From: DATGJX01 sp963830545
GTDB lineage: Bacteria > Vulcanimicrobiota > Vulcanimicrobiia > Vulcanimicrobiales > Vulcanimicrobiaceae
Direction: 5' to 3'
Assembly: GCA_963830545.1 (NCBI GenBank)
Contig: CAWHMK010000001.1
Span: 1,922,001 to 1,986,000, forward strand
DNA: 64,000 nucleotides
A program made the translations under genes and the position numbers. Shown here piece by piece: positions 26,938-35,365 of this stretch. Each line of letters opens with the position of its first letter. Within the stretch, counting starts at the first letter, position 1. The notes below the pieces were generated by a model. It saw only the letters and a list, made by a program, of their open reading frames with translations. It ran no database searches and was not told the DNA's origin.

Positions 26938-28563
26938 CTACGGATGCATTTCCCAAAATTGGAGGCCCATCGGAAGCGCTGCCGGTGCGAGCGGGTCCAG
27001 GTCGTAGCCGCGCAATCCGCGCGGCACTACGGCGCCCAGGCGGTTCGAGTACAGGTAGATGACGGGCAAATCGCGGCTTGCGAGTTGCTGATAGCGGTCG
27101 AGCGCACGGCGAGCAATCGCAGCGGAGGGCGCCGTTCTCGCCCGTTGGATCGCGCGATCGATCTGCGGATTGCTGTAGAAACCGAGGTTGTAGCCGCCGT
27201 TCGCGCGCGTTTGCGTGGAATAATACGACTGGTAATCGTCGGGGTACGGCGGCAAAATTATTCCGCGAAGCGCGAGCTGAAAGCGGCTGTTGTGGAGGTC
27301 GACGAAGAACGTCTGCAGTTCTTCGTTTTCGAGCGTGCAATCGATTCCGACGGCTTTGAATTCTGCCTGAACGAGCTCGGCGATATTGCTCGCGACCGCA
27401 TCGGTCGCACCGCCCGTTTTCAGCGTTACGCGCATCGCCGTGCCGTTTTTCATTCGCACGCCGCCGCGCATGCGCCATCCCGCCGCATCGAGCAATCGGC
27501 GCGCCTTCACCGGGTCGTACGCATACGGCGGTACGGAACGGTCGTAGTACGGCGAAAAGGACGGAATCGGGCCGTTCAAGATATCGGCTTGTCCGCTCAT
27601 GATGCCCTGCGTGATGAAGCGCCGATCGATTGCGTACATCATCGCTTGCTTGACGTGCGGGTCGCGAATCCATGGAATCGCGGGATCGTGATAGTTCGGA
27701 AGAAGCACGAACGTCACGTTCCAAGGCCAGTTGATGAACCGATGATTGCCTCGCAGGCGCGAATGTACGCGCCAGAGATTTGGCGGAATGTCCGTAACGT
27801 CGATTTCGCCCGCGTCGACCGCGGCATAGAGCGAATCTTGCTGCGGATACACGCGAAAGGCGATTTCGTTCAAGCGAGGCTTGACGCCCCAGTACGCCGG
27901 ATTTCGCTCGAGCACGATGTATGCGTCCGGGACGTTTCGCAGAATGCGCCAAGGGCCGGAGGTGACGGGATGCTGCGAGAATGCGGTGTCGGCATTTACG
28001 AATTTCGCTTCCGCTTCCGACGAGGGAGGAAACTTGCCTAAGACATGTTCGGGCAGCAGCAGCGTGTCGTTTCGCGACAGCGCGTTTTCCAAGAATGGCG
28101 GCGACGGCTGCGCGAGAATGATTTCGACCGTTTTGGAATCCAGCGCGCGGATCGATCGCACCAGGGTAAAGTCGCTCGTGTGTCCGGCCAGTATATGAGG
28201 ATTTCGTTCGAGCAGAATCGTGAAGACGATGTCCTTCGCGGTCATCGGTGCGCCGTCGTTCCAACGCGCCTTGCCGCGCAAATGAAGAATGTAGCGTCTG
28301 CCGCCTTCGCCGATGTCGACCTTGTACGCGAAACTCGTCGACCAGCGAGGACGCATGTCCGCTCCGAGATCGATCAGCGGCGTGTAAATCTGGTCCTCGA
28401 TCATCGTGGCAGCAGAGCCGATGGTTACGTATGGATTGAAACCTTGCGGACCCGCAATCCATCCTGCGACGAGCATACCGGCGTTGCGCGTTTCGGCGCT
28501 TCGCGCGCCGCATGCGGTCAGCAGCCCGAGCGCGATGGCGGCCATCGCGAGGTATCGCGCCAT
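26938..28563 (-). CDS. Peptide ABC transporter substrate-binding lipoprotein (SBP family 5)
   Basis: A 541-residue extracytoplasmic solute-binding protein of the DppA/OppA family. The lipobox LLTAC follows a short hydrophobic leader starting MARYLAMAAIALG. Family signatures include ARWNDGAPMTAKDIVFT, SGPWRI, ERNPAYWGVKPRLNEIAF and VKQAMMYAIDRRFI. I chose the ATG at 28563, which overlaps the dppC-like TGA as TGATG. It probably delivers peptides to the two permeases upstream. No ATPase gene lies next to it, so the ATPases must be elsewhere. Confidence 0.9.
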   Translation of the reverse strand: MARYLAMAAIALGLLTACGARSAETRNAGMLVAGWIAGPQGFNPYVTIGSAATMIEDQIYTPLIDLGADMRPRWSTSFAYKVDIGEGGRRYILHLRGKARWNDGAPMTAKDIVFTILLERNPHILAGHTSDFTLVRSIRALDSKTVEIILAQPSPPFLENALSRNDTLLLPEHVLGKFPPSSEAEAKFVNADTAFSQHPVTSGPWRILRNVPDAYIVLERNPAYWGVKPRLNEIAFRVYPQQDSLYAAVDAGEIDVTDIPPNLWRVHSRLRGNHRFINWPWNVTFVLLPNYHDPAIPWIRDPHVKQAMMYAIDRRFITQGIMSGQADILNGPIPSFSPYYDRSVPPYAYDPVKARRLLDAAGWRMRGGVRMKNGTAMRVTLKTGGATDAVASNIAELVQAEFKAVGIDCTLENEELQTFFVDLHNSRFQLALRGIILPPYPDDYQSYYSTQTRANGGYNLGFYSNPQIDRAIQRARTAPSAAIARRALDRYQQLASRDLPVIYLYSNRLGAVVPRGLRGYDLDPLAPAALPMGLQFWEMHP

Positions 28564-29438
28564 CAGCTTTGCACGATCGAACGATCTTCGCGCTCGCGCA
28601 TCCAATCACCGATGAAATTGAACGCGCACACGCTGAACAGAATCGCAAAACCCGGCGGAAGAATCAGCCACCATGCACCTGCGAAGATGTCACTCTGCGC
28701 GCTCGAAAGCAGATTTCCCCACGAGGGCGTCGGTGCGCGCACGCCGATGCCGAGATACGATAAGGCCGTTTCCGCGAGCATTGCGCTGGCGATCATGAAG
28801 GTTGTAGTCGTGACGATCGTTCCGAACGCGTTCGGGACGACGTGCCGGAAGATGATCCGCCGGTCGGCCGCGCCGATCGCGCGAGCAGCTTCGACGAAGA
28901 GCCGCTCTTTGAGCGTAAGGACCTCGCCACGTACCAGGCGTGCAGGGCCCAGCCACGACGTCACGCCGATGACGATCATCAGCGCCGAAAGGCTTCCATG
29001 GAACATCGCCGCCAAGAACAGCAACAGAAACAGGGTCGGTATGCTCAGAAAAACGTCGACCACGCGCATGAGCAGCGTGTCGAGCCAGCCTCCATAGTAT
29101 CCGGAAATTGCGCCGTATACCGTTCCGATTACCATGGCGACCAGCGCTGCGATGATGCCGACGCTGAGCGTGATACGCCCTCCGGCGAGAAGTCGTGCCA
29201 GTTCGTCGCGCCCGAGGCCATCCGTGCCCAGCGCGTGAAACGAACCGGGTGCATCGTACGCATGCGCAACGTCCGTAGCATACGCATTCAAATGCAGCAG
29301 CGCGGGACCGGCCGCGCACGCAATCGCCGTGAGCGCGATCCAAATCAGGCTGATCGCTGCAATGGCCGTAATTCGAAATCTGCGGCGCCGCGGCGGCTCC
29401 GCTTCGTCGACCGGCAGAACGATGGCGGCTTCAGTCAT
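28563..29438 (-). CDS. Peptide ABC transporter permease, DppC type
   Basis: A 291-residue inner-membrane permease with an N-terminal cytoplasmic tail, a first helix (IAAISLIWIALTAIACAAG), a long periplasmic loop containing HALGTDGLGRDELARLLAGG (typical of DppC), and the cytoplasmic EAA loop EAARAIGAADRRIIFRHVVP that docks the ATPase. It overlaps dppB by eight bases and the substrate-binding protein by one. The usual DppD/DppF ATPases are absent here. Confidence 0.92.
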   Translation of the reverse strand: MTEAAIVLPVDEAEPPRRRRFRITAIAAISLIWIALTAIACAAGPALLHLNAYATDVAHAYDAPGSFHALGTDGLGRDELARLLAGGRITLSVGIIAALVAMVIGTVYGAISGYYGGWLDTLLMRVVDVFLSIPTLFLLLFLAAMFHGSLSALMIVIGVTSWLGPARLVRGEVLTLKERLFVEAARAIGAADRRIIFRHVVPNAFGTIVTTTTFMIASAMLAETALSYLGIGVRAPTPSWGNLLSSAQSDIFAGAWWLILPPGFAILFSVCAFNFIGDWMREREDRSIVQS

Positions 29439-30384
29439 AGCGCACGCGCGGGTCGACTACGCCATAGAGCACGTCGGCGAGCAGATTTCCCAGGACGACG
29501 AGTACCGCGGTGATGACCGTCATGCCGAGCAGCGTTGCGTAGTCGCGATCCGTTGCCGATTGCCAAAAGAGTTGCCCCATACCCGGATACGCGAAAATCT
29601 GTTCGGTAATCACGGCGCCGCCGAAAAGCGCGGGGACGGTTCCCCCGAGCAGCGTAATGAAGGGAATGAGGGCGTTGCGAAGCGTGTGCCGGAACAGCAC
29701 GCGGGTGTGCGGCAAGCCTTTTGCCACGGCGGTTCGCGTGTAGTCCTCACGCAGCTGCTCCACCATGCTTCCGCGGATGTAGCGGCTCCATCCCGCCATC
29801 GAAACGATCGCCAGCGTTGCGGCAGGCAGTACAAGATGCGCAATGCGCGACGGCCAATCGAATGCAGTCGTATCGATGGTCTGCAGTCCGCCGACGGGCA
29901 GCCAGCGCAGCGTGACGGCAAAGACGGCGATGAGGATCGTGCCGAACCAGAACGTCGGCATCGACCACGCCATGAATACCGCCACGCTTGCGGCACGGTC
30001 GAAAGCCGTATTGCGCCGGAATGCTTGATACACGCCGAGCGGCACCGCGAACGCGACGGAAACGGCAAGCGCGCAGCCCATCAGGAGCATCGTCTGCGGC
30101 AATCTCTGCGCGATCAGTGCTGTTACCGGCGCTTGGCGAATGTATGAAAAGCCGAGATCGCCGCGGAGCAGGGCGCCGAGCCAAATCGCGTACTGCTGCG
30201 GCCACGGTTTGTCGAATCCGAGCTGATGCGTAATCGCCGCGACTTGCGCCGGGGTGGCCTTCTCGCCGGCGAGTGCGAGTGCGGGGCCGCCGGGCGCGAG
30301 ATGAATCAGGATGAACGTGATGATCGTCACGCCTATCAGCGTCGGAATTGCGAGCAGCAGCCGCCTTACGATAAAGGGCGTCAT
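29431..30384 (-). CDS. Peptide ABC transporter permease, DppB type
   Basis: A 317-residue inner-membrane permease. It begins FIVRRLLLAIPTLIGVTIIT, the standard DppB N-terminus, and has LAPGGPALAL, GDLGFSYI and the EAA-like loop TRTAVAKGLPHTRVLFRHTL before the final helices. It heads the minus-strand peptide importer operon; the preceding 245 bases are repeat-rich and hold any promoter. Confidence 0.92.
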   Translation of the reverse strand: MTPFIVRRLLLAIPTLIGVTIITFILIHLAPGGPALALAGEKATPAQVAAITHQLGFDKPWPQQYAIWLGALLRGDLGFSYIRQAPVTALIAQRLPQTMLLMGCALAVSVAFAVPLGVYQAFRRNTAFDRAASVAVFMAWSMPTFWFGTILIAVFAVTLRWLPVGGLQTIDTTAFDWPSRIAHLVLPAATLAIVSMAGWSRYIRGSMVEQLREDYTRTAVAKGLPHTRVLFRHTLRNALIPFITLLGGTVPALFGGAVITEQIFAYPGMGQLFWQSATDRDYATLLGMTVITAVLVVLGNLLADVLYGVVDPRVRYD

Positions 30385-30410
30385 CGTTTCATAGAATCAT
30401 CGCGTCATAT

Positions 30411-30625
30411 TGTGTCATCGTGAGCGTGTCGAACGATTTCGTCATCGTGAGCATGTCGAACGACCCCGAGCTCGTCGAGGGCAACGCTGACGTTCGTCAT
30501 CGTGAGCGTGTCGAACGACCCCGAGCCAGTCGAGGGTACGCAACGTCGCGCGGGCTTCGACTACGCTCAGCCATGCTTCGACACGCTCAGCATGAAAAGT
30601 ACGACCCCGAGCCGGTCGAGTGGCC
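30411..30625. repeat. Tandem/inverted cluster of dispersed intergenic repeats, copy B
   Basis: At least three direct units of TCATCGTGAGC(G/A)TGTCGAACGA (about 30416-30530), the later ones followed by CCCCGAGC-x-(C/A)GTCGAGGG, then two inverted partial units (GGCTTCGACTACGCTCAGCCA and CTTCGACACGCTCAGCATGA, about 30556-30597) and a final CCCCGAGCCGGTCGAG. Direct and inverted units could pair. The cluster separates dppB from the upstream secreted protein gene. Confidence 0.75.
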
Positions 30626-30629
30626 GCAC

Positions 30630-32132
30630 TTACCACTTGTAGTTTTCGAGAGCATCCCATTGATACGGCTGCGTGCCGTCCCACGCGAAGAATATCTCGC
30701 CGATCGCGCCCAGCCGCTTGCTGATTTCGAGCGATGCGGTGATTTCCGCGGCGGGCGGATAGCCGTTGCGTCCTTCAGCGGCGGTCTGGCCGCCGATGCT
30801 GATGGGATCGTCGCTCTGTGTGAGATACCTAAGGCGATCGTACGAGCCTTTGAGCAGAACGCGCACCTGTGCCGGCGTCGTCGGGTTTCGGCGCATCATT
30901 CGCCAGTACGACATCGGCTGCAGTACGGAAACGTACTTTGCGATCTGAGGATACGGATATTTCGCGTCGTTCAAATGTTCGAGATACGGATCTTCGACGT
31001 TCGCCGCGACCAGATATCGCGGCCCGAGCGCTTGCCGTACGGCCATCGCGTATTGCCACAGCGCGGTGAGTCCATGCGGATCGTCGCCCAGGAATTCGTC
31101 TCCTCGCTCGACGTCGATCGCAACGCCCGTGAGCGGCGTGCCCTTCGCCGTACGGTAGTACGCGGTGCGAACGGTTGTGGCTACGTCGTCGAACAAGGTA
31201 TCGCGCGGAACCGTCCAGCCGATGGTGCCGATTCCGTGGGCCGCAAGTCCGTCAATGATTGCATCGATCGTGGGACGCGCTTGCGGCGTGATTTCCCAGT
31301 AGGCGCCGTACGCCGTGCGCAACTCGATATAGTGCAAATGCGCTTTGACGGCTTGCGCGACGATCGCGTGCGGGTTCAAATGCTTGAAATAAATCGGATC
31401 GAGCGGATTGCCCGTAAAATACACCCACATCGCCGTCCCCGAAGCATTCTCAACGCTCGTTTCGGGTGGCGGCGGCAACGTCGTAACCGGGCGTAGCGAT
31501 ACCGGCGGATATCCCGAGCGGTAGACGACATAACGATAGGTATGATCCGGGCGCACGGCCGTATCGCGATACGACGAGCTCGGACCGGCGATGACCGCGA
31601 GCGTGGTTCCTCGCCCCTGCGCATCGACGCGTACGACGCGCGCGATCTTGCTTTCCTGCGGAAACCATCCGATCTGCACCGCGTATGGCCCGAGTGCACG
31701 AGCGACCACGCGCCGGCCGCTCCACGCGCGCGTATCGGTGCTGACCGCGATCGGGGCGAAGGCCGGCTGCGTCGAATGGGCGCTCATCGTCAGCACGCCG
31801 CCGTGCGTTGCGTGCAAAATCGCCGAAGGCTGCCCAAAGCGCAAGCGCGTCTGCCACTGAACCCATCCGTCCGGTGAGGTCCAGTCGACGTTGCCGCCGC
31901 CCATGACGCGCGTTGGTTTCCCATCCGCATCCCAGTACCGTGCAACGACCAGCCACCGTGCGTTTCCGTCGGGATCGAAACCCAGCGGGCGTGACTGGAC
32001 AGTCATGCGCACTGCCGGTCTGCCCCAATACACCGGGCCCGTGGGCGTCGGTGTCGGTACGGGCGCCGGACTGGGCGTTTGCGTTGCCTGCGCGAGCAGA
32101 CATGCAAGGACGATTGCGATTCCAAAGTTCAT
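30630..32132 (-). CDS. Secreted protein with Fn3-like and TIM-barrel (glycosidase-like) regions
   Basis: A 500-residue protein with a signal peptide (FGIAIVLACLLAQATQT) and a proline-rich spacer (PSPAPVPTPTPTGP). The first half is beta-rich. The second half resembles a TIM barrel of the putative glycosyl-hydrolase type: HLHYIELRTAYGAYW, GIGTIGWTVPRDTLF, PLTGVAIDVERGDEFLG with acidic residues at strand ends, YVSVLQPMSYWRMM, and a terminal GEIFFAWDGTQPYQW. Glycosidase activity is inferred from fold resemblance only. It sits between the TonB receptor gene and the peptide importer on the same strand, but a terminator separates it from the receptor gene. Confidence 0.65.
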   Translation of the reverse strand: MNFGIAIVLACLLAQATQTPSPAPVPTPTPTGPVYWGRPAVRMTVQSRPLGFDPDGNARWLVVARYWDADGKPTRVMGGGNVDWTSPDGWVQWQTRLRFGQPSAILHATHGGVLTMSAHSTQPAFAPIAVSTDTRAWSGRRVVARALGPYAVQIGWFPQESKIARVVRVDAQGRGTTLAVIAGPSSSYRDTAVRPDHTYRYVVYRSGYPPVSLRPVTTLPPPPETSVENASGTAMWVYFTGNPLDPIYFKHLNPHAIVAQAVKAHLHYIELRTAYGAYWEITPQARPTIDAIIDGLAAHGIGTIGWTVPRDTLFDDVATTVRTAYYRTAKGTPLTGVAIDVERGDEFLGDDPHGLTALWQYAMAVRQALGPRYLVAANVEDPYLEHLNDAKYPYPQIAKYVSVLQPMSYWRMMRRNPTTPAQVRVLLKGSYDRLRYLTQSDDPISIGGQTAAEGRNGYPPAAEITASLEISKRLGAIGEIFFAWDGTQPYQWDALENYKW

Positions 32133-32150
32133 GGAAGCCCTCTTCTACAA

Positions 32151-32181
32151 AAAGTAGGGGCGACGCTTTCGCATCGCCCCT
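32151..32181 (-). terminator. Intrinsic terminator after the first TonB receptor gene
   Basis: On the minus strand AGGGGCGATGC-GAAA-GCGTCGCCCCT forms an 11-bp stem (one G-T pair) with a GNRA-type GAAA loop, followed by TACTTTTTG. It lies between the receptor stop (32208) and the start of the next gene (32132). Confidence 0.85.
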
Positions 32182-32207
32182 GTTTCTTTGCCGAAAACGA
32201 CCCCGAG

Positions 32208-35105
32208 TTACATCTTGTAGTTGAAGAAGAACTCGAACGTTCGCGGGCTCGTCGTGAGGTTCTGGTAGATGTATCCGACCGGTGCGTTCGTTCCAGATTG
32301 CGGTCCGTTGTTGCTGAAGCAGCCGGAACCGAAACCCGTGGGAAGATTCGGATCTTGGTAGTTGTAGCAGGGGATGGTTGCGCCGTCCCAGTCGTGCTGG
32401 TTGTTGGTCGCATTCAGAACGCGCACGCCGACGATGTAATGCGTGCCTATGTCTTTCGCGAGTGTAACGTTCAGCTTCCAATAGCCCATGCCTTGGCGTT
32501 CGGGTCCCATGACGGGCGGTGCGGTTCCACCGTTCGTTCCGGCACCGCTCTGGCAACCTACCGGTATCGTGTATTGATTCGGCGTGATCGGTGCGCCGCT
32601 CGCGTACGGCAAACACGTACCGGTATTGTAGAAGTTGCCGAACGTGTAGTACGCGTCGGGAATGACGTGCCAGCCGCCGGCGTGGAGATCCGCGGTCAGC
32701 GTCGCTGCAAGCGGCGGAACGTACGCGCTGCGCACCAGGATGCCGTGTTGCACGAAATAGTTGTCGATCGGCGTGTTGATGAACGCAACCTGCCCGAAGT
32801 ATGCAACCTGCGTCCAGTAGTTGTTGTAGGACCCGCTCAACCAGTATGAAGCGCCGACGGGACGGTTGTCTTCATGTGAGAGTCCTGCTTCGATGCCGAA
32901 CGACCGGATTTTTAGATTATTGGTTACCTGATCCGGCCCGTACTTCGCCGCTACTCCAGGCCCAGGAGTGTTGATCAGCGGCGAATATACCGCCAAATAG
33001 TTGTTCGAGAAGCGGTAGTACGGCCCGATTTTCAAGGACGTGCTCGGGCTGAACTGGTGCTCCCACTGCAGATCGAAGCTCGAGTTCACCTGCGGTTTGT
33101 AAGTCGTGGATATGGGATTGCCGTTGGCATCCTTATTGATATAGAACGGATTATACGACGACGATCCGTAGCGGTAGACGAACTCCGTTCCGATGAACTG
33201 GCCGGTCGTCGAATACGAATACCGGAGTACGTCGTTGTATCCGAACCGGTACGTTCCCAAAAGAGACGGCGCGAAGAAGCCGGTCGACACCGTGCCGCCC
33301 GGTATGCCGTTCGGCTGGAACGGGCCATCGAGTTGCGGTTCGGCCGGAACGGCGTAGTAGGCGCGAGAGTAGCGCAAGCCCGGTTCGACCGTGAATTTGC
33401 GGATGTTGATCGAGGCTTGCGCGTACACGTACGGTACGTGCATCGGCACGTCGGAAAGTGCGGCCAAGTATGATGAAGTCGCCGTCGCATTGAACAGGTT
33501 CAAGTAGCGGACGTCGCGCTTCTGGTTGTCGTACTCTTGCCCCGCTCCGCCTTTGAACGTCAAGTTTTCGGTCGGCGTATACGTATAATCGAATTGCGCG
33601 TAGTAGTCGTTGCCGTAGCGGTTTTGATAATAGTCGCCCAAGTCCATCGTGCACTGGCCGCCGCCGCTAGACGTTTGGAGCGGCGTACCGGGCGAATACG
33701 GATATGACGGACAGCCTGCTCCGGGAGATCCGAAAGCGGGAACGTTCGGATCGGTGAGCTTCTGATCGAAGATGTATTGGTTGAAGTTTTCCGCGAACCG
33801 CAGCGCGAAACTCGATTGCGAATTCAGCACGTGGTTCCACTGTATCTTGCCGATTCCCGAATAGTGTCCCAGATAGTTTCCGGCGCCGTTCGTCAGCGCG
33901 GCGAAGTATAAGCCCTGCGGGCAGAATTGACCGCTTGGGGATGTGCCGCCGACACCGCCGGAATACGTAGTGCTGCTCGGCTGAACTCCGCTGCACGGCT
34001 GCAGCATGAGCAGCGGCGCGGTCGTCGTGCCGGAATACAGCGCGTAGTTCACACCGTCGTCGAAAAGACTATTCTGATACATGATCTGGAAGTCGTCACG
34101 CTCGCTCGGACGATAGTGAAAGTTTGCGACGACGTCGCGCGTCGAAATATAGCCCGGATTGCCGGACGAGATGCCCATCTGCGGCAGCGTGAAGGAGTCG
34201 TTGCCGTTGTTGAGCTCGTTTTGCGAGTTAGCCGCGTCGATGCCGAGGTACCACGAATAGCGGCGGTCCGGAGTAGCGGCGCCGTATTCGGCGCGCATGT
34301 AATGGTTGAAGTCTCCGGTCGTCAGACCCGCGGAAAATGCGGAGAATGCCGGATACGTTCCGGTCTTCATGACCGAGTTGATCACGCCGACGCCGTTGCC
34401 GGCGTTCTGAGCCGAGAGGCCGCCGGTGAACACTTCGACGTTGCCTATTCCGAGATCGGTCAGGTTCGTCGTGAAGTAGCCGGTCATGCGCTCCGTAATC
34501 GGAATACCGTCGAGTTCGTACCCATTGTCCACGTCGTAGCCGCCGCGGATCGACGGCTCGGCGGGATAGCCGCCCGAGATGGGCGTTACGCCCGGAACCG
34601 TATCGAGATATTCATAGATCGTGTGGTGCAGGTTGTCTCCGCCCGTTGCGGCGTTGAGCTGGGCTCCGCTGACGTTGTAAACGTCCGTGCCTTCATACGG
34701 CTTGACGAGGTTGCCCGGCGCGCGCGATCGCACTTGCGCGATCGTCTTGAGCTCTTTGGTCAGCTTCCCGTCGAGTTTGAATACCAGGTCCTGCTGCACG
34801 GTGATGCCCGGTTGACTCACCGGCGTGTATCCGGTCAGTTGGAACGATACCGTGTAGGTGTCCGGCGTGAGCGCCTGAAGCGAGTAGAAGCCGGAGGCGT
34901 TGGTCGTCGTGCTTTCACTTTGGCTCGGTGAAACGGCCGTCACGCGGACGTTGGCGATTGGCGCGCCGGTTTGCGCGTCTACGGCGACGCCTGTGATCGT
35001 GCCGGTGGTGCCGGCTTGTGCGGTCTGCGGAAGGACCAGCCCCGCGCATAGCGCTACGGCGAAAAGCCCTACCCCCAACCGGTACCTACGGAAGAGTTGT
35101 CTCAT
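32208..35105 (-). CDS. TonB-dependent outer-membrane receptor 1 with CarboxypepD_reg domain
   Basis: An intact 965-residue receptor. The signal peptide (VGLFAVALCAGLVLPQTAQA) is followed by a CarboxypepD_reg-like sandwich (GTITGVAVDAQTGAPIANVR, GFYSLQALTPDTYTVSFQ), a plug domain (residues about 130-250: LHHTIYEYLDTVPGVTPIS, ELDGIPITERMTGYF) and a long aromatic-rich 22-strand-type barrel ending in a terminal aromatic strand (TFEFFFNYKM). No SusD partner is seen. The ligand is unknown. The start is preceded by TATGGAG and a structured leader shared with receptor 2, and a 14-codon upstream ORF ends on its ATG. Confidence 0.9.
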   Translation of the reverse strand: MRQLFRRYRLGVGLFAVALCAGLVLPQTAQAGTTGTITGVAVDAQTGAPIANVRVTAVSPSQSESTTTNASGFYSLQALTPDTYTVSFQLTGYTPVSQPGITVQQDLVFKLDGKLTKELKTIAQVRSRAPGNLVKPYEGTDVYNVSGAQLNAATGGDNLHHTIYEYLDTVPGVTPISGGYPAEPSIRGGYDVDNGYELDGIPITERMTGYFTTNLTDLGIGNVEVFTGGLSAQNAGNGVGVINSVMKTGTYPAFSAFSAGLTTGDFNHYMRAEYGAATPDRRYSWYLGIDAANSQNELNNGNDSFTLPQMGISSGNPGYISTRDVVANFHYRPSERDDFQIMYQNSLFDDGVNYALYSGTTTAPLLMLQPCSGVQPSSTTYSGGVGGTSPSGQFCPQGLYFAALTNGAGNYLGHYSGIGKIQWNHVLNSQSSFALRFAENFNQYIFDQKLTDPNVPAFGSPGAGCPSYPYSPGTPLQTSSGGGQCTMDLGDYYQNRYGNDYYAQFDYTYTPTENLTFKGGAGQEYDNQKRDVRYLNLFNATATSSYLAALSDVPMHVPYVYAQASINIRKFTVEPGLRYSRAYYAVPAEPQLDGPFQPNGIPGGTVSTGFFAPSLLGTYRFGYNDVLRYSYSTTGQFIGTEFVYRYGSSSYNPFYINKDANGNPISTTYKPQVNSSFDLQWEHQFSPSTSLKIGPYYRFSNNYLAVYSPLINTPGPGVAAKYGPDQVTNNLKIRSFGIEAGLSHEDNRPVGASYWLSGSYNNYWTQVAYFGQVAFINTPIDNYFVQHGILVRSAYVPPLAATLTADLHAGGWHVIPDAYYTFGNFYNTGTCLPYASGAPITPNQYTIPVGCQSGAGTNGGTAPPVMGPERQGMGYWKLNVTLAKDIGTHYIVGVRVLNATNNQHDWDGATIPCYNYQDPNLPTGFGSGCFSNNGPQSGTNAPVGYIYQNLTTSPRTFEFFFNYKM

Positions 35106-35146
35106 GTGTTTGCTCCATAGAGTCCCCGCGCGTTGCCCCAGAGCAT
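35102..35146 (-). CDS. Possible leader peptide (14 aa) upstream of TonB receptor 1
   Basis: The ORF MLWGNARGLYGANT begins at the ATG of the conserved GGGATG loop and ends with a TGA that overlaps the receptor ATG (ATGA). Receptor 2 has a 12-residue counterpart from the same conserved ATG. The ribosome site is weak, so translation is uncertain. Confidence 0.3.
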   Translation of the reverse strand: MLWGNARGLYGANT

Positions 35147-35210
35147 CCCGCTGCGGAAAGTCTCAAGACAAAAGAAAAGCGACCGGCGCGGTCCCGCGCG
35201 CGTTCGCAGC
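35106..35210 (-). promoter_or_regulatory. Structured 5' leader of TonB receptor 1 (candidate cis-regulatory RNA)
   Basis: Read on the minus strand, the order is: a GC-rich hairpin (35179-35207, outer GCGA/TCGC, inner GCGCGG/CCGCGC), a U-rich tract TTTTCTTTTG, a second hairpin (35126-35156, stem CCGC-A-GC/GC-GCGG, loop GGGATGCTCTGGGGCAAC), then TATGGAG and the receptor ATG. The same elements in the same order precede receptor 2 at 38219-38330. The first hairpin plus U tract looks like an intrinsic terminator inside the leader. The preceding gene already has its own terminator at 35303-35332, so this one is not needed for it. Confidence 0.65.
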
Positions 35211-35302
35211 TCTATGTTGCCGTAAAGGTCGCAGCCAATCCTGCCTAAAGTCACTAAGGCGCGGGAGGTGAGAAGACGAACCTGCTGGCGGGGAGCAAAC
35301 GA

Positions 35303-35332
35303 AAAGGGCGATGCGGATTCGCATCGCCCTTT
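35303..35332 (-). terminator. Intrinsic terminator after TonB receptor 2 gene
   Basis: A perfect 13-bp stem AAAGGGCGATGCG with a 4-base loop, followed on the minus strand by TTCGTTT. The stem shares GGGCGATGCG with the terminator of receptor 1. It lies 34 bases past the receptor 2 stop. Confidence 0.85.
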
Positions 35333-35365
35333 CCTACCGGCTGCCGGCCGGCTAGAACCGCGAGA

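Noticed and set aside
26435..28648. A 737-codon open frame on the minus strand
   Set aside because: Only its last 158 codons are real (msrA). The rest is an out-of-frame shadow of the substrate-binding protein, rich in arginine and low complexity.
30411..30625. CRISPR array
   Set aside because: Units are about 20 bases, in both orientations, with no regular spacers and no cas genes; they are dispersed repeats.
35106..35365. Cobalamin riboswitch upstream of the TonB receptors
   Set aside because: No B12-box-like sequence and the wrong overall layout; the leader is described instead as an unrecognised element.
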